This document shows, one piece after another, positions 55,409-64,000 of a stretch of DNA of 64,000 nt (positions within the stretch are counted from its first letter, which is position 1; every line of letters begins with the position of its first letter). The notes beneath the pieces are model-generated. The model saw only the letters and a program-made list of their open reading frames with translations. It did no database searches and had not been told where the DNA came from. A program made the position numbers and the translations under genes. Origin of the DNA: Durusdinium trenchii (Eukaryota > Sar > Dinophyceae > Suessiales > Symbiodiniaceae); NCBI GenBank assembly GCA_963970005.1, contig CAXAMN010003581.1:276672-340671 (forward strand), in the 5' to 3' direction.

Positions 55409-55800
55409 ATGACCCGCGAATCAGGAAGATTTTAATATTGTGTTCATTGTTTGACATGCCATTCCCAAACAGCTGGAGGCTACAGGAATATTTTAAAAAA
55501 TGCCAACGTCACCGCTAACATCAGAATTCATGCAGTTGCGCCCAACATATGATGAAACTGTTTGGGGTCTACGCTGGCACATGATGATTCGTCCTTCTTC
55601 CCAGCTTGGGGTCCATCCCTTAGTGGTTGAAGATCCTGGTCCGACCTGACCGTTTTTTGGGGGTGGTGAAGCGAGCTGATCGTATGGATCAAAACGTTGA
55701 ACCCCACTGACCAACATGTTACTAAGGGACAGAGTGGTTTCTTGGGGGGACCTGAAGACCAGAAGTACACTTCTGCACATGTTTGAGAGCCTAAGGAAAG

Positions 55801-55851
55801 GCCCTGCAAGAGCGAGAAAGGGTGGAAGCAGAGCCCCTTGCCTCACCATGA
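55801..55851 (+). CDS. Short coiled-coil exon with stop (candidate)
   Basis: AG|G acceptor (ctaaggaaag), then ALQERERVEAEPLASP and TGA. It overlaps another frame that is open from 55838, so it could be a different isoform or a chance match. Confidence 0.35.
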   Translation, partial: ALQERERVEAEPLASP

Positions 55852-56019
55852 AAGCCGAACGATGGAATGGAGACATATGGAATTTGTGCAGGAGAGAGCT
55901 GCTGAGGGGGGTCCCTTGTTTTCGAATCTAAGCGAGGTCTTAGCTGATAACTCAAGGAACCCGCTGAAGAAAACTGCCTTGCTGGTTTTGCAAGTGGTTA
56001 TCAGCCACTTGCTCGACAA
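55838..56019 (+). CDS. Helical exon (candidate)
   Basis: The frame gives MEWRHMEFVQERAAEGG, PLFSNLSEVLADNSRNPLKK and TALLVLQVVISHLLDK, with an AG|GT donor (GACAAG|gttgtt) at 56020. Protein-like, with a hydrophobic helix near the end. Start unknown. Confidence 0.5.
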
Positions 56020-56370
56020 GGTTGTTTATGTTTCACTTGTTGTGCGGTAAGGAAGGGAGTTTGTGCTGGTATTGAAGTGATCAACATCCACTGGAACAAA
56101 TAGGCAGCACTGGCCTCACAAAATTAAAAACGTGAAGGACGAAAAAACACAACAAATCAACGGATCCCGCCTATCCCACCCTTTTTCGGATATGGCTTCA
56201 TTGCGTGAAACCCCTTGACACACCCCAAAAAACAACAGAAGAAACGCTTTGCAAGATTGTATCATTCACATCGCGGGCGCGATGACGAGCAAGCACATTG
56301 ATTTGCTCGGCTACTGGCGCAGCTTCTATCAAGATAAGAAATCATTTTGGCCAGAAAGGAATACACTCCC

Positions 56371-56456
56371 GAAAACTAACATGGACCCTGAGAATGGGAC
56401 CCGGTAAGGCTGTTTCCTCTACAAACCAGTGGTTTTCAGGGTCCATGTTAGTTTTC
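56371..56456. repeat. Hairpin element, family shared with 11855
   Basis: Arms gaaaactaacatggaccctg and cagggtccatgttagttttc (20 bp, perfect) enclose ctacaaaccagtggttt. Reverse orientation relative to 11855-11931. Confidence 0.8.
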
Positions 56457-56542
56457 CACGGTGTAGCTTCAAACGTCCTTTTGCCCTGACCATTCTTCGG
56501 TGCTGTCCGCATCGCCAGTTGGGTGTCCGTCCTTTCTTGGAG

Positions 56543-56627
56543 GCTGAGGGACTCCTTATCGAATCTCAAGGGCCGCGTGATGGCGCAGAAGCAGCAAGAG
56601 ATCCTTGGGACGATGCTCCCGTGTCAC
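56543..56627 (+). CDS. 28-codon coiled-coil exon (candidate)
   Basis: Acceptor ttcttggag and donor gtgagg bound a frame reading LRDSLSNLKGRVMAQKQQEI and LGTMLPCH. The next intron would contain the inverted-repeat element at 56967. Confidence 0.5.
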
Positions 56628-56966
56628 GTGAGGAGGGCGGGGAGGAACGATGTCAGACAGTTGGTTGGTTGAAATGCCAAGATCCGACAGCGCTCGGCCC
56701 ATCTGGGTACGACTTGGTTCCTTGACATGACCGGTCTTCTTAGCGGGGCTTAGGACATGAGAAGTTACTGAAGAATGAGGCAACCTGCGCAGACAATATG
56801 TAGAGGATGAGAAGTGATTGGTCTTTACCATGGAGTTTGTTGTTCATTACCCCATTTGCATGCACAAGCATGCATACAGGGCCGCTAACTAGCACAGAGC
56901 AATGAAGTCGCGTTGGGCAATACCCGCAGTCGAAGCCATATTGTCTAGGAGCTTCTGTGATGATAT

Positions 56967-57070
56967 CCCAGACACTCCATGTATGTCATATATGCCGATC
57001 AGGCCAGGGGTGGTGGACTGGGGGTCTTTCTGGGGCGGCGCATATGGCAGTCCCATTAGTCGTGTCTGGG
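56967..57070. mobile_element. CCCAGACAC-family element, copy 5
   Basis: 104 bp; begins CCCAGACACTCCATGTATG, ends CATTAGTCGTGTCTGGG. Internal catatatgccgatcaggcca and ggggcggcgcatatggcag blocks. No clean target duplication. It lies between two coiled-coil exons, that is, probably inside an intron. Confidence 0.75.
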
Positions 57071-57610
57071 CCTTTGATCAGGGCGGCAATGCTCATGACG
57101 TGTTGGTGCACTGTTTTGTTTGATGTGTCGGTGCCACTGTTTGATACTTTTTGACCCTTTTGTGGTGTCGTGGATGGTGGCATTTTGGAGAGACCTGCCT
57201 GTTCATGCCAACAAGGACCCGGAATCAACAAGAATCAACCAGATGTAGTGCTGCGAGTGCCAACATGAGTACAGCACCGTTTTTCATCGCCAAAGTCATC
57301 CCTCAAAGGTGTTGCTTCGCATTCAAGTTCCCAACCTCCAAAAAACACAATTCTCTAACAGTATGTCACCTCTTCCCGGTTCCTTTGCTTCACACCGGGA
57401 GCGCTTCTGCGGTCGTCACGGACCGTGTTTCTGGCCGGACGGGGGCATCGCGGCATCGAAGAACATCGTCTTCCAGTCTGGTCCATGCCAGGTCCCATGT
57501 TCATGCCATCCCGAGTGTATGACCTTCACGTTTGAAGGTCACTTCTTGAAGGGGTCCAAAGAAGCGGCCGGATGACTTTGTGACCGATCTCCACTCCGGA
57601 GCGAACCCAG

Positions 57611-57690
57611 GATTGATCAGCTTGCCGATGAGAACCGTCGCTTGAAGATCTCATTACAGGAACTGGAGCGGGAGAAAGCTCGCTGGAAAG
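57611..57690 (+). CDS. Coiled-coil exon (candidate)
   Basis: AG|G acceptor (gcgaacccag) and donor (GGAAAG|gtgggc) bound IDQLADENRRLKISLQELER and EKARWK. Textbook heptads and good borders at both ends. A myosin-tail/golgin-like rod is the structural class; no family is assigned. Confidence 0.65.
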
Positions 57691-58199
57691 GTGGGCATGA
57701 AATCACGATGCGCCCAGCGTGTAGGGGCGGCATGAATCATGAATCAGAAGAGGGAAACGAGAACGACAGACAACAGACAGAAAGAACACAAATCTGTTTG
57801 CCATGTGGAGCCGGGTGACGTTTTTTCTAAGACTGGTGCTGTTGTTACATGTTGATAAACATTTGTTACATGTTTTGCTAAGGCTCTTCTTGAGTCGTGT
57901 TTGCCACTGAGACCACTGAACTTGCATCAGAAAGGCATGTTGTTGTTTGTATGCCAGGTGTTTTATGATGTGCATTGTGCAATTAGTTTTAACTTGGTTG
58001 TAATAGTTGTTGGTCGACATGTCATTATTCTGATCGTGATTTTGTGTTTGCTGTCTGTCTTCGTTTGGGCGTTCTACCCGCGAAAACAATCCGGGAATTA
58101 AGACATTCCAGGATTTTTTCAAGATGTCGGTGCCCTTTTTCATGCTGTAGCTTTGGACTCCAAACAACGCGGACAATGCGGCACCAACATCTTTTGGAG

Positions 58200-58260
58200 G
58201 TCAGGAGCGGTCCTGGTCAGAGGAGCGCTCGCGCCTGGAAGAGCAACTACGCAGCGCGGA
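58200..58260 (+). CDS. Coiled-coil exon (candidate)
   Basis: Acceptor cttttggag and donor gtatgt bound QERSWSEERSRLEEQLRSA. Charged helix; same strand and spacing as neighbours. Confidence 0.55.
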
Positions 58261-58555
58261 GTATGTACCTTGGAGCGTGACGCCGGGGGTTCAGCGGCGG
58301 GGAGGGCAAAGGGACGTAGTTGAATTCACACATCCTGGGGTGAGAGGTCAATGAGCGGGTGGAATGTGGGAGAGCACCCCAACTTTGGTGTGAAGATGAT
58401 GTTTGCATTGATATGCGTTAACTGCATGCCGATATGATCAACACTCTATACCTAGCACTTCCTGTCTGAGTGCCCTGTCTGGAGACCTGCAAGTAGGGCA
58501 GGGTAGTCGAACGCCAGGACACCCAGACAGGATGATCCTGGTAGATATAGTTGTT

Positions 58556-58681
58556 AGCTAAAATAACAAGTGCCACGCTAGTAGAAACAAGTGCATCGCT
58601 TCTAGTAACAAGTGCCTTACTAGTAATAACAAGAAGCTACTAGAAACAAGTGCCACGCTAGTAGTAACAGGTGCCTTACTG
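58556..58681 (+). repeat. Degenerate minisatellite, aacaagtgcc unit
   Basis: Six variants of a roughly 20-bp unit, aacaagtgccacgctagtag, in an intron-like gap between exons 58200 and 58865. Confidence 0.8.
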
Positions 58682-58864
58682 GCTCTCACAACCCACAGTC
58701 AGATGCAAGAGACGTTTTCTTATCAGATCTCCCTTGGTCTTCGTTCATCGAAACCCAAGCACCACGGTCTACGTTCAATGACCTTGGATCCATTTGTTTC
58801 TGTCATTCTACCGGTAGGACTTCATGGGTGCAAGCCATTTGACTTTGGGGATTCTTCCACTAAG

Positions 58865-58951
58865 GATGGACAAGCTCTTCGCTTGAAGCTCCAAAATGCT
58901 CAGGAGATGGAAGAAGAGCTGCGCCGGATGAATGAACAGCTCCTCAGATGA
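58865..58951 (+). CDS. Coiled-coil exon with stop (candidate)
   Basis: AG|G acceptor (ccactaag), then DGQALRLKLQNAQEMEEELR and RMNEQLLR to TGA; 29 codons, phase 0. Strong heptads. Confidence 0.6.
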   Translation, partial: DGQALRLKLQNAQEMEEELRRMNEQLLR

Positions 58952-59364
58952 ACCGCTACTCCCATGGAACTGAACTCAACTTGACCATCCGAACGCGGAG
59001 CCACCCTTTGGAGTTTTTTTTGTACACAGCACTCAGAGTACTGGGGTCTTGCGCTTGTACCTCAGACTTCATCGGACACCCCAACAGGATGGTCGAAGAT
59101 GGTCCAAGTACTAGGCGCCAGTGCTGAAATCGTGCATACAAATTGGTGTTATGCACATCGTGTCTAGGTACAGTTTAGCTATATAGGGCATGAACTGCTC
59201 AACATCTTGTCAGCATGAATCATGATTCTGAACAGCAGTTTGACATTTTTGAGTGCCTGCTGCATTTCTGGCCTTAGATGGAGGACAGGAAATGTATTTT
59301 ACAATGTGTGCAGAGGCTTTAAAAAAGGCCGCTGAGGGACCCCTGACCTTTTGGCAACCGAAAG

Positions 59365-59400
59365 GTTCTTGCAAGAGAAGCTAGAAGCTTCCGGAGAAAG
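59365..59400 (+). CDS. Mini-exon, coiled coil (candidate)
   Basis: Acceptor caaccgaaag and GC donor (GAGAAAG|gcagac) bound only FLQEKLEASGE. Plausible in a gene of this kind, but short. Confidence 0.4.
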
Positions 59401-59805
59401 GCAGACTTCTCACGTTCATAACCCCCGCAAAAGGCAAACCCTGGCAGCAAGTGCTTTGAGAAAAAGGCTCTTTGAAGCAGGGCATCAGCCTTGGCATCTC
59501 AGAGTTTCCCATGGGTCGTGTGCTCCTTGGCATCTCAGAGTTTGCCTCGGGATGATTCGGGGTTTAGCAGGCCTTGCATTCGCTGCTTTGGCGAATGCAA
59601 GCACCTCTCATGACCCTCCTTGAAATGGTGCCCCCATTGCCAGACACTCCATATATGGAATGATCCCTTGCAAGACTTTCCAAAGCGGAACAAACAAATC
59701 CAGGGCCACGATTTGCAAGGATGCTCTACCAATCGCATCTCCAATCGCCAAAAAAGGGGTATAGGCTTCCACGTCGTGTTTTCGCGGCCTATGCTTGACA
59801 GCAAG

Positions 59806-59900
59806 GCTCAGAGAGGAAGAGCAGAAGATGAGTGCGGCCAAAAGGGTTTTGGAGGAGGACGATCATGTTCGGGTGCCGCGATCGCATGCAGCACCCGATG
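59806..59900 (+). CDS. Coiled-coil exon (candidate)
   Basis: AG|G acceptor (acagcaag); after one base the frame gives LREEEQKMSAAKRVLEEDDH and VRVPRSHAAPDE. The frame stays open to about 59963; the 3' end is not fixed. Confidence 0.55.
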
Positions 59901-60150
59901 AAGCCTGCCAATTGGTTAATTTGGGGGGCCTTGGCTCTCACATACTCCGCATACTCCCTGAATGACACATGTAACATGTACGTATATATATATATATAAA
60001 TACTGCACCATACTGTGCCTATATAAGTATGGCGGTTGACTCGTTTTTCTGATTGTTGAAGCTATCTTGGAAGATCATGTTCCTTTACTCAAGCAATCTC
60101 AAGCACATGCCTGGACCCTGAATATCCCTGAATAGATGTTTTTGCCCGCC

Positions 60151-60228
60151 TCGCCGGAAAACGACGCAGAAAGATGCAGCAAGTTCGCAACAGAAAAACA
60201 TGAAGGACGTAGAAGTAGCAAAACAACG
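60151..60228 (+). CDS. Lys/Gln-rich exon (candidate)
   Basis: The frame KTTQKDAASSQQKNMKDVEV AKQR sits between several AG dinucleotides, so borders are ambiguous. Composition fits the series. Confidence 0.35.
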
Positions 60229-60427
60229 CAGATGTATAAACATATCGACACCAACATTGTTTATTCTTTGAACAGTGCCTCAATATTTGCCCCGACTGGA
60301 AAGACGTTTGTTGCAGGGTCTATATGTGAGACATGTACTGCATGCAAGTTGCTAGCTACCAAGCCTCAGGAACTCCATGCCCCCGTGTTCCCTTCGCATT
60401 CACCCGTGGCTCGATTTTTCCATGCAG

Positions 60428-60554
60428 GATGTGGGACACCTGCGGAAGGCTTTGAAGCAGCGGCGCAATGCCGAGAAGGACGACTGGATGGGCGGAGGGG
60501 CCCCGACTGGGGCCTTAGGGGTCTTTGGATCCCAACGTCTCCACCCCAGACGTG
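60428..60554 (+). CDS. Helix plus Gly-rich tail exon (candidate)
   Basis: Acceptor tccatgcag and donor (AGACGTG|gtgaat) bound DVGHLRKALKQRRNAEKDDW, MGGGAPTGALGVFGSQ and RLHPRR. Good borders and composition. Confidence 0.6.
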
Positions 60555-61092
60555 GTGAATGCAGATGTGTTTGCCCCCTTTTTCTGCTGAGCCCTAAACT
60601 GTAGATCAGGGCGTCCCAGAGTCTCAATCAAAAAGGTCTTTTGTGCACCACACACCCACAAATTGGGGGTGCCGCCTCATTTTGAGACACACCATGTTCT
60701 TGTATAGTTCTCTTGGAACAACAAGGTTCACAGATACTCCAACCAATGTGTTTGCCAGTTCTCCCACCAAACTTTGTTGGTGGGTCAGGCACAGCAGCAA
60801 GGGCGGTGTCACTGATGGAGTTCATATTCGACATTGCACCCAAGAAGTCCAGGTGTACAATATGAGCGTTTGTGTTCAAATGGCGGTGTCCCAAAATGGC
60901 GGCGGAACACCGACGCACCATCAAAACACCTCACAATCTTACTGCTGATCGTTCTTTTTTCTTTCGTGGGCATCAGAAGGTTTTGGGCTGTCAGATGCTT
61001 TTAGCGATTGAATTCGGGCATTTCGTGACACCATCACCCTCCTCAACCACCCATGTGACCGGGCGAAACCTCCCACCAACCACCACCTTGAG

Positions 61093-61187
61093 GACCTCCA
61101 AAAGGCCATCGATGAGCAGAAGCGAACGCTGCGCGCGCAGTCCTCCGACTCGGGCAGTCCCAGCCCTCCCGTCCGCCGAGCCGCTCG
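61093..61187 (+). CDS. Coiled coil plus SPSPP linker exon (candidate)
   Basis: AG|G acceptor (caccttgag), then DLQKAIDEQKRTLRAQSSDS and GSPSPPVRRAA, then donor gtggag. The long minus-strand frames here are antisense shadows of this GC-rich exon. Confidence 0.6.
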
Positions 61188-63126
61188 GTGGAGCCGCCGG
61201 ACGCCAGTGGAGCCGTGTTGTTTCGTTGGAAGACAGGGCATTCGGATGAAGGACGGCGGTGTTCTGATGAAGGAGGTGTCTTTTTTGGGGGGATTTTGAG
61301 GCAGTACATGATTCTGTGATGTTCGGTTTCAGAACGGAGGTGGTGGGGCTTTTTTTCTCGTCTGGAGATCTCCGGAGATGAACCATCTTGAGAGAGGGGA
61401 GAGAGAGAGAGAGAGCACAGTGTTCTTGAAGGGCAGGGTTATTTCTGATTGAAGTGGCAGACGAAAGAGACCATTGCCGCCATGTTGCTGGAGAGACCGT
61501 TCCATGTTTCGAGACTGTGCCGGTGGTGAATCTCCATCCGTCATTCACTATTAAAATCCCAACTGAACGTGTGGTGCCCATACTCGATTGTGGGCTTCGA
61601 AGTAGTGGGCAACGTGTGTCGGGTCCTACTTTGCTAGCACAATCTGGCGAAAGCACCAACTCAATCCTCGAGTCTCTCAAGAATCGGGTTTAGCTATGAA
61701 GTTCCACAGCCTGTGTAGGGTTTAGGGTTCCAAGCAGGGCACTTTCAAAGTCCAGGAGGTCTCCTTGCCATTGATATATTGGACACTCAGAGGCAACGTG
61801 TGGAAGACCACTTCAATTTGGTTTGGGAATCTTTGGGGGGGCCTGTTAGCTGGTAGGTTCATGGAGGGGAGCCCCGGTTGTGTACAAGCGTATGTGCTAC
61901 CAAACTGGCCGCCTAAACTCTTGTACACGTCTACATCTGTTTGTCGATGCTACAGGTTTTGGAATCTTCGAGACTTCAAGCTGCTCCAAGTTCCAAGTGC
62001 AGCTCACTCTTCAAAAGCATGCAGCAATAGGAATAGGAATAGAATTATACTGTGTATATATGTATAGATGGACTTCTTGGTTAACTTTTTTGCATTGCAT
62101 GATGTTAGGCACCAGCATGCGGCACCACCCCAAAACGGATTGACGCGTCTTCTGGCTGTTTTCCAAGGCCAGCTTCACGCCAGAGCCTTTGGGCGGCCTG
62201 GGGATGCCGGCACTCCGCCGCACGAATACGCTGGGAATGGCGCCCGGACGCTTCGCGCGTTCCAAGACCAGCTTCTCCGACCAAGTGGAAGTCGATCTCA
62301 CCAGCCAGCTCAGCAGCAAGGACGGGATGCTTGTTTTGGTGGCCCCCTGTCGGCTTTGTGTGTGGGTTTTCACCACAGCGGGAGGAGGGGTTGTGGGGGC
62401 CCAAGTGGGCCTGACGGTTCGCGCTGGTTCGTGCTGCTTTGGGTCGTTGGATTCGTGTGAGTCCGGTTGAAACTAAGGTTGCAGAGCCTTCAAAGCCGGC
62501 TGGCGCTGCATGTTTGGGGGATCTTTCTGGTATTCCAAACCAAGACAATGCAGGGATGGAATATCCTAAAAGCTTTCTCACATCATCCGAATGCTGGCAA
62601 ATATGTATATATAATATACAGGAAAAATCAATCAACGGCGGTGTTGTTTGAATCGGATGAGTCGAACAAAGGCCGTAAGCTCCACCCCCCAAATCATCCC
62701 AAAAAGACCATGTGTCGATGCGTGTCCTTTTCCCAGCAGTTCGACTTGCAGGTGCTAATGATGCCGAGATGAAGACTGGACATGTTATTGGCGACCTCGT
62801 AGTGAACGACGTTCACACCCTTAGACCCCGTGTTGGGCTGGCAGGGTTCGACCTCCCTGGCTCAGGATGATTCGCGCACTAGACACTCCATGTATGGAAG
62901 AATGACTCCTGAAGCCACCGAATAAATGACTGCCAAAACAATAAACGACATCACAGGACATGGGCATATCACACAAATCACATGGACTTGTTCCAAGACG
63001 TGCAGTGCGAAAGTCTAGGATGTGCCTGGACCAATTGGCTTGGACCCTGGGACACCTTCCTACTTTTCAGGAGTCTTCAGTGCTGGAAGTGGACATGACC
63101 GGTGACTTATGACCTCCCAACTGTAG
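61188..63126. other. No firm gene
   Basis: The minus-strand open frame 62105-62692 is long but its peptide is not convincing and the plus strand is partly open too. A GA run lies near 61400. Confidence 0.4.
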
Positions 63127-63269
63127 AGCTGAAATTCGCTCCGCGCTCCACGTTGCTTTCCGTGTGGAGCGCGAACGTTGCCAATGCCAAGAGGATCGAT
63201 TGGAATCTCAGCAGAGCTCAACACACGCTTCAGTCGCGAAAAGAATGCATGCGCTTCGATCAAGAGAGA
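63127..63269 (+). CDS. Charged helical exon (candidate)
   Basis: Acceptor caactgtag and donor (AGAGA|gtatgt) bound two usable frames: AEIRSALHVAFRVERERCQC with QEDRLESQQ, and ELKFAPRSTLLSVWSANV with RAQHTLQSRKECMRFDQER. Both are open to the donor, so the frame depends on the upstream exon's phase. Confidence 0.5.
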
Positions 63270-63459
63270 GTATGTAGGTCAATGTAGGTCAAGCCGGTCC
63301 AGACGATTCCACTTCAGCATTCCAAAAATGGCATCTTGATTTGTGGGGTTACAAAGTTCGCCTCGGCGTCAAAAGACTCGTACTTTGACTGATGAAGAGT
63401 GTGTTGGTGTTTCTTTATGGTCTGAGATGCTCCTGATAGAAGGCGCGGGCCCTCGGAAG

Positions 63460-63524
63460 CCTGAAGCAGCGAAGGCGAGCCCTTTCCCAGCTTTCGAGTC
63501 CGCGATCTTCCGATGACCCAGCCG
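63460..63524 (+). CDS. Arg/Ser-rich exon (candidate)
   Basis: Acceptor ccctcggaag and donor (CAGCCG|gtggtt) bound LKQRRRALSQLSSPRSSDDPA. Last exon candidate in the window; the gene may continue beyond. Confidence 0.45.
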
Positions 63525-64000
63525 GTGGTTGGTTTCTGGCACGGTCGGTGCAAGACGCACCAGACCGTGCTTCGCACTGAACTGGCCCGTTTGGCCAATG
63601 TGTCGGCCGTTGGCTTTCCATGAGCAAAGCGATTTGGGGTAGCTTGGCCAAACCAGCCCTGGTGATGAATGTTGTGTGACCGATCTCCTGTTTTGCATGG
63701 GTCTCTCCGTTTCAATTTCCCTGCTTGGAGGCAGATATTGTAGATCACAAGATTATGATTAGTCGTCCAAGCAGGTAATATATGGATTGAACACCATGGA
63801 ATTGGAGGGGAATCCTGCAATATTAGATTCTAGATATTGGATACATTGGACCGTGATTCATATTGCCAAGAAAAGATCGATATCGTGACCATAAATGATG
63901 AAAACATATGCATAATTTTTGTATAATAATGATTGATCAATTCTACATTTAATACCATTATATATATACATATTAATATCTATCTATATATATAAATATA
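63525..64000. other. AT-rich end of window
   Basis: No gene; ends in TA microsatellite (63960-64000). Confidence 0.6.

Noticed and set aside
60991..61680. 229-codon minus-strand open frame
   Set aside because: It is antisense to the GC-rich plus exon at 61093-61187, and its peptide lacks protein-like periodicity. The plus exon has splice borders.
62105..62692. 195-codon minus-strand open frame
   Set aside because: No splice context and unconvincing composition; overlapping plus frames are also open. Left uncalled.

Overview
The window reads as nuclear DNA of a dinoflagellate, or a very similar large repeat-rich protist genome. Outside transposons no reading frame is long. Open stretches that look coding are mostly 50-250 bp and lie 0.3-2 kb apart. 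They are bounded by AG|G acceptors and by GT, GC or possibly GA donors. Simple AT microsatellites, small inverted-repeat elements, a satellite array and a copia retrotransposon fill the rest. The assignment is an inference; I see no rRNA, organellar gene or complete single-exon host gene.

Layout. (1) 0.2-31 kb, plus strand: scattered short exon candidates. Many encode Arg/Asp/Glu/Lys-rich peptides and fall into recurring modules: RRRxDR at 209, 3740, 3935, 10155 and 11145; SPPRK at 10444 and 12745; KPSPAE at 15137 and 16951; EKxxK(E/D)D at 15770, 17818 and 20212. This suggests duplicated exons or tandem gene copies. A possible F-box exon lies at 6294. Small CCCAGACAC...GTGTCTGGG elements lie between exons, including a 522-bp foldback version at 17044-17565. 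(2) 31230-37754: a Ty1/copia retrotransposon with 139-bp LTRs that differ at one base and an exact 5-bp target duplication, but a multiply broken gag-pol. (3) 39-44 kb: two tRNA-like degenerate segments and a satellite of about 135-bp monomers (267-bp higher-order period), interrupted by a broken pogo/Tigger-like transposase gene. The array also holds a 10-N gap that looks spurious. (4) 46-50 kb: mixed strands, with a minus-strand BspA-type leucine-rich-repeat fragment with a frame slip, a cluster of five small hairpins, one good plus-strand exon (48500-48749) and a 187-codon minus-strand open frame. (5) 51.9-63.5 kb: about 20 short, mostly plus-strand exon candidates every 0.3-1 kb, the majority amphipathic coiled-coil peptides. 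They most simply belong to one or a few very intron-rich coiled-coil genes, whose ends I cannot fix.

Exon borders are read from splice-like dinucleotides and peptide character only. Strand and frame are usually clear; exact ends, phases and gene membership are not. Stops that follow several coiled-coil peptides may mark last exons or read-through past an unrecognised GC/GA donor.
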